A program made the translations under genes and the position numbers. A DNA stretch of 28,484 nucleotides from a virus, in the IMG/VR virus record IMGVR_UViG_3300027413_000028, positions 1 to 28,484 of that record; one strand, 5' to 3'. Positions 1-7,765 of the stretch are shown here, piece after piece. Within the stretch, counting starts at the first letter, position 1. Every line of letters starts with the position of its first letter. The notes beneath the pieces are model-generated. The model was given only the letters and a program-made list of their open reading frames with translations, searched no databases and was not told the DNA's origin.

Positions 1-2
1 AT

Positions 3-2279
3 AGATTTGTGATAGATGCACTCAGCGGAGCAGCTACCAAAAGCCCATTCTCAGCAACACTGATGAATAGCTTGGATAGTGAGGTGTGTGCATATGTATC
101 CCTCAAAGCAGCCATCGATGGTGTATCAGGAACAACATCACTGACCAAACTAGCTATGAAGATTGGTGGGATGCTTGAGGATCAGTTCAAGCTAGATTTC
201 TACAAACAACAGGATCAATTTATCTTTAATAAGATTTATAAGCGGGTCACTAATCAAACCACGAACAGGTATTACCGCCGCTATAATCTTTTGCGTGAAC
301 TTACACGCTTGGAATTAACCTGTGCAGAGGCTTGGAACAAGCATGAGAAGATGAGCCTAGGATGTAAGCTGATCGATTTGGTTGTGCAGGAGACAGGCTT
401 AATCAGGATCGAAACGCAGACCGTAGGCCGTAACAAGAAAATCCTAATGGTTAGGTCTACTGATAAGACACTAGCATGGATTGCCAAGGTCAATGAAAGA
501 GGTGAGGCTCTATGTTCTTCCTTTGGGCCTTGTGTCATCAAGCCTAAAGATTGGACTACCCCCATCGATGGTGGTTTCTACACCCCAGAGCTATTCAATG
601 TCCCTCTGATCAAGACCAGTAACATTAACTACTTTGAGGATATGCAGCATTACCCAATGCCTGAGGAGTATGCAGCCGTTAACACTCTTCAAGGTTCCAA
701 GTTCCAGATCAACCAGCCCATCCTTGAGTTTATGCAAGAGTGTTGGGAGAGTGGATTACCTTGGGGTGGCTTGGTCAGCCGTGAGGACGCTACACTGCCC
801 CCATTCCCATTTAGCCCTGACAAGGACACTAAGAACCTTGGAGAGGCTGATGCCTTGAAGTTTAAGGATTGGAAAAAGGCAGCGACACGGGTTTACCAGT
901 TCAATGCCCGTTCAACGTCTAAACGCCTTGCAACTATTCGGACCCTACAGGTGGCAGAGAAGTACAAGGATTTCGATGAGTTCTTCTTTGTCTACCAGAA
1001 TGACTTTAGGTTCAGAAAATACGTTACCAGCGCGTTTCTCAATCCTCAGGGGGCTGACCCTTCCAAAGCTCTCCTACAGTTCTCTAAGGGCCGTAGGTTG
1101 GGCGAGAGGGGTGCTTTCTGGTTAGCAGTACAGGGAGCTAACACTTATGGTGAGGATAAGATTACCCTGCAACAGCGATACGATTGGGTGAAGGAGAATA
1201 GTCCTTGGATCATCAAGTGTGCTGAAGACCCTATGGTCTACAAGGAGTGGTGTGATGCTGACAAGCCTTGGCAGTTCCTTGCCTTCTGTTTTGAGTGGCA
1301 GGGGCAAAGTATTTTGGGCGAAAATTTTGAGAGCAAACTACCAATCGCTTTAGACGGGTGTAACAACGGTATCCAGCACTTGAGCGCATTGGCTAGGGAT
1401 TATCGCGGCGGTGAGGCTACTAATCTTCTGCCCAGCGCATTACCCAACGATATCTACCAAGAGGTAGCTGATGCCTGTGTCGAGGAGCTAGAGAAACGCG
1501 ATGACCCTATGGCTACCAAGTGGCTAGAGTTTGGGGTCACCAGAAAGTGCTGTAAGCGGCCAGTAATGGTGGTGCCTTATGGTGGTCGGCTCTTTAGCTG
1601 CCGTGGCTACATCGAAGAGTACATCCACGATGTCTTAGAAGATGGTTCACCTGATCTTTTCGATGGCAAGTACTTTGAAGCAAGTAATTACCTAGCCCGT
1701 ATCCTCTGGGATGCGATCAGCGAGGTGGTTGTGTCGGCCCGTAAGGTTATGGATTGGGTACAGAAAGTATCTAGCACTGTGACCAAGCAGGGATTTCCCT
1801 TGGCATGGCAGACACCAACAGGGGCCTACGTCAGTCAGAACTATGAGGCCTTTAATACCAAGAGGGTAACCACGCACATCGATGGTGTGCTTATCAAGCC
1901 CTCAGTCAGAGAAACAATAGAAGGAAAGTTAGATCGGAGAAGATCAGTTAACGGCTCTAGTCCTAATTTTATTCACAGTCTGGATGCATCTGCGATGACA
2001 AAGACCATCAACCTGTGCAGACAGAGAGGACTAACCGACTTCTGTATGATCCACGATAGTTATGCGGTTCATGCGGGTGAGTTATCAAACGGGGAGAATT
2101 GTACTGATGTATTATTTGCATCACTACGCGAAGCCTTTGTTGATATGTATGTAAACAATAACCCTCTAAGTGACTTGCGAGAAAGTGTCTTAGAGATCGT
2201 AGACAAAGTACCAGAGCCACCATCGATGGGGACCTTGGATATCACTAAGGTTACTGAGAGTGAGTTCTTCTTTTCTTAG
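3..2279 (+). CDS. T7-like single-subunit DNA-directed RNA polymerase, 5' partial
   Basis: Transcribes phage middle and late genes from phage-specific promoters. The reading frame is open to the left edge; the first GTG at 9 is an arbitrary start because T7 RNAP (883 aa) has about 90 more N-terminal residues, so the gene is truncated by the window. Numbering from that GTG: motif A DG at D449 (T7 D537), motif B K516 and Y524 eight residues apart (T7 K631/Y639), motif C HDS with D683 (T7 D812). The NPQG segment and the GIQH stretch after motif A are conserved, and the C-terminus ends ESEFFFS, like T7's ESDFAFA. The specificity loop begins near R619. It keeps the position of T7 R746, but T7 N748 aligns with Thr and the region of R756/Q758 with aliphatic/Lys/Pro residues, so promoter preference should differ from T7. 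A candidate promoter lies just downstream at 2306. Confidence 0.97.
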   Translation, partial: RFVIDALSGAATKSPFSATLMNSLDSEVCAYVSLKAAIDGVSGTTSLTKLAMKIGGMLEDQFKLDFYKQQDQFIFNKIYKRVTNQTTNRYYRRYNLLRELTRLELTCAEAWNKHEKMSLGCKLIDLVVQETGLIRIETQTVGRNKKILMVRSTDKTLAWIAKVNERGEALCSSFGPCVIKPKDWTTPIDGGFYTPELFNVPLIKTSNINYFEDMQHYPMPEEYAAVNTLQGSKFQINQPILEFMQECWESGLPWGGLVSREDATLPPFPFSPDKDTKNLGEADALKFKDWKKAATRVYQFNARSTSKRLATIRTLQVAEKYKDFDEFFFVYQNDFRFRKYVTSAFLNPQGADPSKALLQFSKGRRLGERGAFWLAVQGANTYGEDKITLQQRYDWVKENSPWIIKCAEDPMVYKEWCDADKPWQFLAFCFEWQGQSILGENFESKLPIALDGCNNGIQHLSALARDYRGGEATNLLPSALPNDIYQEVADACVEELEKRDDPMATKWLEFGVTRKCCKRPVMVVPYGGRLFSCRGYIEEYIHDVLEDGSPDLFDGKYFEASNYLARILWDAISEVVVSARKVMDWVQKVSSTVTKQGFPLAWQTPTGAYVSQNYEAFNTKRVTTHIDGVLIKPSVRETIEGKLDRRRSVNGSSPNFIHSLDASAMTKTINLCRQRGLTDFCMIHDSYAVHAGELSNGENCTDVLFASLREAFVDMYVNNNPLSDLRESVLEIVDKVPEPPSMGTLDITKVTESEFFFS

Positions 2280-2289
2280 TTTTCAACTC

Positions 2290-2305
2290 CTTCCACTTGT
2301 GGAAG
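2290..2305 (+). other. Short inverted repeat after the RNA polymerase gene
   Basis: CTTCCAC / GTGGAAG form a 7-bp stem around a TT centre, 10 bases after the RNAP stop and immediately before the candidate promoter. There is no T-run, so a rho-independent terminator is unlikely. It could be an RNA-processing hairpin or a protein-binding site. Related but degenerate 14-mers occur in the other two small gaps of the early/middle region (5933-5946 and 8050-8063). Confidence 0.5.
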
Positions 2306-2323
2306 TAATAATGGACACTATTG
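2306..2323 (+). promoter_or_regulatory. Candidate phage RNA polymerase promoter (T7/SP6-like)
   Basis: The 18-mer TAATAATGGACACTATTG lies in the gap between the RNAP gene and the next gene. It carries the T7-type AT-rich TAATA block at -17 to -13 and CACTAT at -7 to -2, with G at the expected +1 (2323). The stretch GACACTAT is identical to the SP6 promoter core. It differs from T7 at -12 to -8, the bases read by the polymerase specificity loop, which also differs here. A small inverted repeat (GGACA/TGTCC, 2313-2326) overlaps it. Assignment is by eye against known T7 and SP6 consensus sequences. Confidence 0.7.
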
Positions 2324-2350
2324 TCCCTACAAAACTTGGAAAGGTTTAAA

Positions 2351-2524
2351 ATGAATATCGAAGCAGTAGCTGCATTGATGATCAGGCGGGGGCAACAAGT
2401 GCCTGTTGATATGATCATTAAGCTACAGGAAATGGGTCACAATTTTGATGCGTTTGAAAAGAAGCACGTCAAGCATGACCGCTATACCAACAACCTAAAC
2501 GATGAAACTACGAAGGATAATTAA
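2351..2524 (+). CDS. Small hypothetical protein (57 aa)
   Basis: An unrecognised, highly charged 57-residue protein with a basic C-terminal part. ATG 2351 is chosen because an AAAGG stretch lies about 6 bases upstream; a TTG at 2321 would extend the frame but falls inside the candidate promoter and would precede or overlap the transcript start. The stop overlaps the SSB start (TAATG), so translation is probably coupled. Residues 1-30 look helical with alternating hydrophobics. It sits where T7 carries small early genes between gene 1 and gene 2.5. No function can be inferred. Confidence 0.75.
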   Translation: MNIEAVAALMIRRGQQVPVDMIIKLQEMGHNFDAFEKKHVKHDRYTNNLNDETTKDN

Positions 2525-3138
2525 TGGCTATAACTACACCTAAAGGCACAGCAATGTGGGCAAAGCTTTTCACACCTGATTTCAAATTCAGTGATGTTGG
2601 AGAGTACAGTGTAGCACTCACGATTGGTGCTGATAATGCCGCTGATATTGTGTCTAAGATTGACGCTCAGTTGGATTACTCTTTGCAAAAAGCACAGAAA
2701 GAAAACCCCACAAAAAAGGGTTCGATCAAACCAGCATCACCACCTTACAAAGAAGTCTTTGATGAGCAGGGTAATGCCACTGGTGAGTTTGAGTTTAAAT
2801 TTAAACAGAAGGCAGTAGTCCAGACCAAGAACGGTCCACTTAAAAAGAAACCAGCCGTAGTAGATGCCAAAGGTAAACCCATTCGGGAACCCATCGAAGT
2901 CGGTAATGGCTCAGTGATGAAGGTAGCGTTTGATATGTACCCTTACTACACCGCGATGGCGGGAGCAGGGGTATCGTTGAAACTAACGGCAGCGCAACTC
3001 ATCGATGTCAAAGGTAGTTTTAAGTTCGACGTTGAGGATGGCTATGAGTTTTCCGAGAGTGACGTGAAACAACCAGATGAAGACTTCAACAACGAAGAGG
3101 AAGCCCCCCGTCAAGCCGACGATCTTGGGGACTTCTGA
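2524..3138 (+). CDS. gp2.5-like single-stranded DNA-binding protein
   Basis: Binds ssDNA during replication and recombination and recruits the polymerase and helicase. The 204-aa product has an N-terminal segment resembling viral OB-fold SSBs (PKGTAMWAKLF, GEYSVAL), basic stretches in the middle, and an acidic C-terminus ending DDLGDF. A terminal Phe after an acidic tail is the hallmark of T7 gp2.5 (232 aa), where it docks onto gp5 and gp4. It starts at an overlapping TAATG after the preceding small gene. The last 62 bases are shared with the endonuclease I gene in another frame, so the sequence encoding the acidic tail is constrained twice. Position between the polymerase gene and gp3 agrees with T7 order. 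Confidence 0.9.
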   Translation: MAITTPKGTAMWAKLFTPDFKFSDVGEYSVALTIGADNAADIVSKIDAQLDYSLQKAQKENPTKKGSIKPASPPYKEVFDEQGNATGEFEFKFKQKAVVQTKNGPLKKKPAVVDAKGKPIREPIEVGNGSVMKVAFDMYPYYTAMAGAGVSLKLTAAQLIDVKGSFKFDVEDGYEFSESDVKQPDEDFNNEEEAPRQADDLGDF

Positions 3139-3493
3139 AGATACTAAATTTCGATCAGGATTAGAACGCAATATCGCCCGTGACTTAGACAAAATGTGTA
3201 GCGACTACACCTATGAACAAGAGCGGATACCATACTTTGTCGAGCGCAAGTATATTGCTGACTTCATTCTACCCAACGGCATCATCATAGAAGCCAAGGG
3301 CTGGTTCAAATCTGCTGACCAGCGGAAGATGAGAAACCTCAAGGATCAACATCCAGACCGTGAATTTCGGTTCGTATTTCAGAGGCTTAATTCCAAAGTT
3401 CAAGGTAGCACAATGACTTGCGCCCAATGGTGCGAGAAATACGGCTTCCTGTATGCAGAAACTTTTGTCCCAAAGGAGTGGGTAAACGAATGA
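3077..3493 (+). CDS. Endonuclease I (gp3-like Holliday junction resolvase)
   Basis: Resolves branched DNA and degrades host DNA in T7-type phages. The 138-aa product aligns with T7 endonuclease I (149 aa): FRSGLE with E30, ADF with D62, IEAKG with E72 and K74 match the catalytic Glu/Asp/Glu/Lys set of this PD-(D/E)XK enzyme. The C-terminal CEKYGFLYAETFVPKEW matches the T7 C-terminal region. ATG 3077 starts inside the SSB gene with only a weak ribosome site; no other start codon precedes FRSGLE, so this start is preferred. The stop overlaps the amidase start as ATGA. Confidence 0.95.
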   Translation: MKTSTTKRKPPVKPTILGTSEDTKFRSGLERNIARDLDKMCSDYTYEQERIPYFVERKYIADFILPNGIIIEAKGWFKSADQRKMRNLKDQHPDREFRFVFQRLNSKVQGSTMTCAQWCEKYGFLYAETFVPKEWVNE

Positions 3494-3912
3494 GAAAGAT
3501 TAACCTGATTGTCATACACTGTTCAGCCACCAAAGCTGATCAAGAATGTAACGCAGACATCATTGACAAGTGGCACCGCAAACGGGGCTGGCGAAAGATT
3601 GGATATCATTACGTCATCACCCGCGATGGAACCCTTGAGACAGGGCGTGAGCTTCACGAAGTAGGCGCACATGTCAAAGGCAAGAACAAGCATAGCATAG
3701 GAATTTCTATGTGCGGTGGTCTTGATGCCAATGGTGATCCTGAGTGTAACTATACAAAGGAGCAATGGAAGCAGTTGGAAACTTTGGTCAGTCAGCTACA
3801 GGCTGATTACCCAGAGGCTGATGTGGATGGGCATAATAGTTTTGCCGCAAAAGCATGTCCCTGTTTCAACGTAAAAGAATGGTTGAAGAACGAGAAGAAA
3901 GCTCTTTCGTAG
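3490..3912 (+). CDS. N-acetylmuramoyl-L-alanine amidase (gp3.5, T7 lysozyme-like)
   Basis: Zinc amidase that cuts the MurNAc-L-Ala bond of peptidoglycan and, in T7, also binds and inhibits the phage RNA polymerase. From ATG 3490 the product is 140 aa (T7: 151). Zinc ligands H10, H115 and C123 correspond to T7 H17, H122 and C130; Y39 and K121 correspond to catalytic Y46 and K128. The frame extends up to 3418, but ATG 3490 overlaps the endonuclease stop as ATGA and matches the family N-terminus, so it is preferred. The 3' end overlaps the primase-helicase start by 58 bases. With the polymerase present, the RNAP-regulating role is plausible but unproven. Confidence 0.95.
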   Translation: MRKINLIVIHCSATKADQECNADIIDKWHRKRGWRKIGYHYVITRDGTLETGRELHEVGAHVKGKNKHSIGISMCGGLDANGDPECNYTKEQWKQLETLVSQLQADYPEADVDGHNSFAAKACPCFNVKEWLKNEKKALS

Positions 3913-5501
3913 CGCATCAACCTTGTCCCAAATGTACATCAAGAGATGGGTTCGCCCTTTACGATGACGGGCATGGTTACTGCTTTGTGTGTCACCATTA
4001 TCAACACGGTGACGGTACTGAAATTATCCAAAAACGTGAGGTTAAAATGGCAACTACACAGCTAGTTGAGCGGGACAGCTATGTCCCTTTGAACAGACGT
4101 AGACTTAGCGAAGAGACTTGTAAGAAGTGGGACTACCACCTCTCTGAGTTCAACGGCAAGAAGTGCCATGTCGCTAATTACAAGGACGCACAAGGACAGA
4201 CCGTGGCGCAGAAGCTGCGGTTCGCTAACAAAGACTTTCTTTTCATAGGAGATACTAAGTCAGCCACCCTCTATGGACAGCACCTGTGGCCCGATGGGGG
4301 CAAGATGGTTACTGTGGTAGAGGGTGAGCTTGATGCTTTATCTCTTCAGCAAACTATGAAGAGTTGGCCCGTTGTCTCAATCCCCAATGGGGCAGCGGGT
4401 GCAAAGAAATCAGTGCAGAAAAATTTGGAGTGGCTTAACAAATTCCAAAAAGTGAATTTCTGTTTTGACAGTGACGATGCTGGTAGAAAAGCAGCCAAAG
4501 AATGTGCTTCCCTGCTACCACCATCCAAAAGCCGTATAGTTAATCTACCCTTGAAGGATGCCAACGAAATGTTGGTGGAGAACAGGACAGATGAACTGAT
4601 CAGGGCTGTGTGGGATGCCAAGGAGAATAGACCTGACGGTATACTCAATGGCTCTGACCTATGGGAAGAGATCAACCTAGCGAATGATGCTGAGAGTTGG
4701 AGCTACCCATACCACGGCCTCAACGATAAGACCCAAGGCTTACGCAAGGGTGAGATCGTTACCGTTACTGCTGGTTCTGGGATCGGCAAGAGCCAACTGT
4801 GTCGTGAGTTCTCACACCACCTGTTAACTCAGGGTGAGACCATAGGCATCGTAGCATTAGAGGAGAGCATCAAGAGAAGCGCATTAGGCCTGATGGCTAT
4901 AGCAGCTAACAAGCCCCTTCACCTCAACGTCGAGGTCACACCAGAGGAGAAGCTAGAGGCATTTGAGAGTACCCTCGGTACAGGTCGCGTGTTCCTATAC
5001 GATCATTGGGGGTCCACAGAGGCTGACAATCTTTTGGATAAGATACGTTACCTAGCAAACGGCTGTGGCTGTGGCTTCATCATACTTGATCACATCTCAA
5101 TCGTTGTTTCCTCAGGTATGGAAGGTGGCGATGAGCGTAAGCTGATTGACAAGTTGATGACCCTGCTACGGGGGCTGTGCGAGGAGCTAAAGATTGGTCT
5201 TATCTTGGTCAGTCACCTCAAGCGTCCAGACGGTAAGGGACATGAGGAAGGTAATGTCACAAGTTTGAGCCAGCTAAGAGGCAGCGCAGCAATAGGCCAG
5301 TTATCAGATATGGTCATAGGCTGTGAACGAAACCAACAAGATGCTGAGAACAGCAACATCACTACCGTCAGAATATTGAAGAATAGATGGACGGGAGAGA
5401 CAGGCATAGCAACACACCTTGAGTACGACAAACATACAGGACGTATGAACGAGGTAACTATGCCTAGTGATGAAACCTTCGACACCAGAGAGGACTTTTA
5501 A
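3855..5501 (+). CDS. DNA primase-helicase (gp4-like)
   Basis: Bifunctional replisome enzyme that makes RNA primers and unwinds DNA as a hexamer. The 548-aa product (T7: 566) has in order: zinc-binding C24, C27, C43, C46; TOPRIM primase motifs EGELD (156-160) and DSDDAG (205-210); RecA-type helicase Walker A G307-S313 with K312; Walker B ending D412 in ILDHISIV; arginine-finger region near RGSAAIGQLSD. The C-terminus is acidic and ends in Phe (DTREDF), like T7 gp4, where this tail contacts gp5. Two starts are possible, ATG 3855 and ATG 3879; the latter places the first Cys at residue 16, closer to T7. A further internal ATG at 4047 with a good ribosome site would make a short form lacking the zinc finger. 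Confidence 0.97.
   Translation: MSLFQRKRMVEEREESSFVAHQPCPKCTSRDGFALYDDGHGYCFVCHHYQHGDGTEIIQKREVKMATTQLVERDSYVPLNRRRLSEETCKKWDYHLSEFNGKKCHVANYKDAQGQTVAQKLRFANKDFLFIGDTKSATLYGQHLWPDGGKMVTVVEGELDALSLQQTMKSWPVVSIPNGAAGAKKSVQKNLEWLNKFQKVNFCFDSDDAGRKAAKECASLLPPSKSRIVNLPLKDANEMLVENRTDELIRAVWDAKENRPDGILNGSDLWEEINLANDAESWSYPYHGLNDKTQGLRKGEIVTVTAGSGIGKSQLCREFSHHLLTQGETIGIVALEESIKRSALGLMAIAANKPLHLNVEVTPEEKLEAFESTLGTGRVFLYDHWGSTEADNLLDKIRYLANGCGCGFIILDHISIVVSSGMEGGDERKLIDKLMTLLRGLCEELKIGLILVSHLKRPDGKGHEEGNVTSLSQLRGSAAIGQLSDMVIGCERNQQDAENSNITTVRILKNRWTGETGIATHLEYDKHTGRMNEVTMPSDETFDTREDF
4038..4049 (+). promoter_or_regulatory. Internal ribosome site and start for short gp4B-like helicase
   Basis: GAGG at 4038-4041 precedes an in-frame ATG at 4047 by five bases. 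Initiation here begins at residue 65 of the 548-aa protein, after the four-Cys zinc module and before the TOPRIM domain. In T7, gene 4 likewise makes a full form (4A) and a short form (4B) starting at Met64. The spacing and location strongly suggest the same arrangement. Confidence 0.75.
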
Positions 5502-5689
5502 TGTTTGTTTACATAGTGATCTTGATCCACATGGGGGGCTACAAAGTACACGCTCCCAACGTGGTGTTCACGACTGAGAAGCACTGTGAGGTGTACAGGG
5601 AGATGGATTACAAGAGGCTGTATAACACCGCACCTGATCCCTACGCCGAGATCGTATCCATGTGTATAAAATTACCAGAGAAGGCTTAG
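5501..5689 (+). CDS. Hypothetical protein (62 aa) with hydrophobic N-terminus
   Basis: Unrecognised. It starts at a TAATG overlap with the primase-helicase stop and has an AGAGAGG ribosome site about 8 bases upstream, which supports expression. The first 11 residues are hydrophobic (FVYIVILIHM) and could be a short membrane-associated or buried strand, but are too short for a confident transmembrane helix. Two Cys residues and several acidic residues lie in the second half. It sits between gp4 and gp5 where T7-type phages often carry small accessory genes. Confidence 0.75.
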   Translation: MFVYIVILIHMGGYKVHAPNVVFTTEKHCEVYREMDYKRLYNTAPDPYAEIVSMCIKLPEKA

Positions 5690-5692
5690 TAC

Positions 5693-5929
5693 ATGAGCAA
5701 TAAGGTTAGATTAGATATAGAACTAGAAGTTCTGTTTGGTGACGAGGGCGTAGAAATCTACCCTTACATCGATGGTAGTAACGATAGCGAGGATGCAATT
5801 AACTTTACTTGGGAGGCCCTATATTCAGAAACTGTTAAGTCAGCATTTGACTGTGGCAGTATCGCTGACACCGCTGACAAGCTAGAGGAAATGGCAGATC
5901 GATTACGTCAGTATATTCTTGACAATTAA
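5693..5929 (+). CDS. Hypothetical acidic protein (78 aa)
   Basis: Unrecognised. ATG 5693 lies three bases after the preceding stop, with AGAAGG at 5679-5684 as ribosome site. The protein is strongly acidic, with a predicted beta-rich first half (alternating hydrophobic/charged residues) and a helical last 25 residues (ADKLEEMADRLRQYI). Small acidic phage proteins sometimes act as DNA mimics or host inhibitors, but nothing here shows that. It is followed by a 45-base gap before the DNA polymerase gene. Confidence 0.75.
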   Translation: MSNKVRLDIELEVLFGDEGVEIYPYIDGSNDSEDAINFTWEALYSETVKSAFDCGSIADTADKLEEMADRLRQYILDN

Positions 5930-5974
5930 AGCATCCACTTATGCAATAAGTTACTCCTGAGAGAGGACTAAACT
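5930..5974 (+). promoter_or_regulatory. Gap upstream of DNA polymerase with hairpin and shared 14-mer
   Basis: Contains ATCCACTTATGCAA (5933-5946), similar to the inverted repeat at 2291-2304 and to 8050-8063. An inverted repeat ACTTAT-GCA-ATAAGT (5937-5951) could form a 6-bp hairpin. A ribosome site GAGAGG (5961-5966) serves the polymerase ATG. No convincing T7-type promoter is seen: CACT occurs, but the rest does not match the 2306 site. The nature of the element is unknown. Confidence 0.4.
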
Positions 5975-7765
5975 ATGAGACTTGTGTTCGATATAGAGAC
6001 CGATGGTCTTGATCCTTCTGTAATCCACTGCATCGTAGCCAAGGACGTAGACACTAAGGCTGTCTACAGGTTCTATTGGGGTATGATCCCTGATGGTGCC
6101 AAGCTACTATCGATGGCTGAAGAACTAATAGGCCATAACATTGTGGCATATGATATGGTGGTGATGCGTAAGTTTTTCCCTGACTTATTCGGGGAAAGTT
6201 TACAGTGTAAACTCACTGACACCTTGGTCTTGTCTAGGCTCCTTTGGCCTGACAGACGAGAGAAAGACTTTAAGCTTCACAGAGAAGGCCGCTTGATCCC
6301 AAAGCTCATTGGCTCCCATAGCCTAAAGGCTTGGGGCCAGAGGTTAGGTGACCTTAAAGATAGCTTTGGTGAAAGCACCGATTGGTCAGAGTTTAGCGAG
6401 GAGATGTTAGACTACTGCGAACAGGATGTGGAACTTAACTACCGCCTGTATCAACTATGCTTGAAGCAGGAGTGTAGTCAGGATGCTATAGACCTTGAGC
6501 ATGACATACATTCCATCTGCCTAAAGCAGACTGACAATGGATTTCCTTTGGATGAAGATAAAGCTGTCCAGCTTTACTCCCGTCTAAGCACACGAAGACA
6601 GGATATCTACAATGAGTTAGTCGATAGCTTTGGTCAGTGGTGGGAAGGTGTAGGGGTAATCACACCCAAGCGAGACCTTAGATACAAAGATGTAACAAGG
6701 CAGTCAGTTTGGAAAGATGCACCCTACACCAAGATCAAGCGTGTCACGTTCAACCCAGCTAGTCGGTTTCACATAGCCCAGAGGCTCACCCATAAGTACG
6801 GGTGGGAGCCTGAGTTATTCACTGAGACCGATGAGCCTAGGGTGGACGATAAGGTCTTGGGGTCCTTGGAATATCCAGAGGCCCAGTTGTTAGCTGAATA
6901 CTTGTTGCTACAAAAAAGGATTGGGCAGATAGCAGAGGGTAACCAAGCTTGGCTCAAGCTGTCTAAGGATGGCAAGCTCCACGGCAGGGTAAACACTATG
7001 GGATGTGTGACTTCCAGATGCACCCATAGCAACCCAAACACTGGTCAAGTTCCTAGTGTCAATGCCAAGTATGGTTGGGAGTGTCGTGAGTTGTTTCATG
7101 CCCCTAAGGGATGGCTGCTCATGGGCTGTGATGTTTCTGGATTGGAATTGAGAACATTAGCCCATTACGTTTCTGCTTGGGATGAGGGTAAGTATGCTGA
7201 CATCCTATTGGAAGGTGACATTCACCAAGCCACGGCAGACGCTACAGGCCTGTCGAGAAATAACGCAAAAACATTCCAGTACGCCCTCCTTTATGGTGGG
7301 GGTGATGAGAAAATAGGTTCTATTGTTGGTGGTGGTAAGAAGGAAGGGGCTGCGCTCAAGCGTAAGTATTTCAAAGCTACACCCGCAATCAAGAAGCTAA
7401 GGTCAGCGGTACAGGACAAGGCAAAGCAAGGGTACATCAAGGGCATCGATGGTAGGCACGTTCCTATTCGTCACTCCCATGCTGCACTCAACTCTCTCCT
7501 ACAATCCTGTGGTGCGATCCTATGTAAACGGTGGGTGGTGTTGTTCCATGACCTACTAAATAAGAACGGCTTTGTTGAAGGCGTGGACTACCAACAGGTG
7601 GCCTACGTTCACGATGAGGTGCAAGTGTTAGTAAGGGAACAAGTAGCTAATGACATTGGACTACTCTGCATCGAAGCAATTAAACTTTCTGGACAGTATT
7701 ACTCCATCAGACTTCCACTCGACGGTGAGTACAAAGTCGGAGCAAACTGGGCAGAAACACACTGA
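5975..7765 (+). CDS. Family A DNA polymerase with 3'-5' exonuclease (gp5-like)
   Basis: Replicative polymerase. The 596-aa product is shorter than T7 gp5 (704 aa). N-terminal exonuclease residues are intact: D6 and E8 (DIETDG), D60, and D151 with Y147. Palm motif A is D386 (DVSGLELR); motif B runs R428 to K432, with Y436 equivalent to T7 Y526; motif C is D547-E548 (VHDE). The C-terminus GANWAETH matches T7's GPNWAICH. The thumb segment between FGQW (from F219) and FNPASR is about 50 residues against about 83 in T7, so the thioredoxin-binding insertion is cut by roughly 30 residues. The last 116 bases overlap the next ORF. A 17-nt perfect palindrome lies in the exonuclease-coding part at 6197. 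Confidence 0.97.
   Translation: MRLVFDIETDGLDPSVIHCIVAKDVDTKAVYRFYWGMIPDGAKLLSMAEELIGHNIVAYDMVVMRKFFPDLFGESLQCKLTDTLVLSRLLWPDRREKDFKLHREGRLIPKLIGSHSLKAWGQRLGDLKDSFGESTDWSEFSEEMLDYCEQDVELNYRLYQLCLKQECSQDAIDLEHDIHSICLKQTDNGFPLDEDKAVQLYSRLSTRRQDIYNELVDSFGQWWEGVGVITPKRDLRYKDVTRQSVWKDAPYTKIKRVTFNPASRFHIAQRLTHKYGWEPELFTETDEPRVDDKVLGSLEYPEAQLLAEYLLLQKRIGQIAEGNQAWLKLSKDGKLHGRVNTMGCVTSRCTHSNPNTGQVPSVNAKYGWECRELFHAPKGWLLMGCDVSGLELRTLAHYVSAWDEGKYADILLEGDIHQATADATGLSRNNAKTFQYALLYGGGDEKIGSIVGGGKKEGAALKRKYFKATPAIKKLRSAVQDKAKQGYIKGIDGRHVPIRHSHAALNSLLQSCGAILCKRWVVLFHDLLNKNGFVEGVDYQQVAYVHDEVQVLVREQVANDIGLLCIEAIKLSGQYYSIRLPLDGEYKVGANWAETH
6197..6213. repeat. 17-nt perfect palindrome, copy 1 (inside the DNA polymerase gene)
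   Basis: AGTTTACAGTGTAAACT, an 8+1+8 inverted repeat, is identical to the sequence at 15499-15515 in the capsid leader. Here it lies in codons for part of the exonuclease domain. Two exact 17-nt copies in 28 kb are unlikely by chance. It may be a protein-binding site; no function is known. Confidence 0.85.

Noticed and set aside
4346-4675. 109-codon - strand frame opposite primase-helicase
   Set aside because: Entirely within the well-supported gp4 gene; composition is that of an antisense frame.
5930-5950. Possible second phage promoter before the DNA polymerase gene
   Set aside because: Only about 10 of 18 positions match the 2306 site and -3/-2 are swapped; kept only as a gap with a hairpin.
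6991-7012. ACACTATGGG inside the DNA polymerase gene as a promoter
   Set aside because: Explained by Asn-Thr-Met-Gly codons; upstream bases do not fit the AT-rich block.
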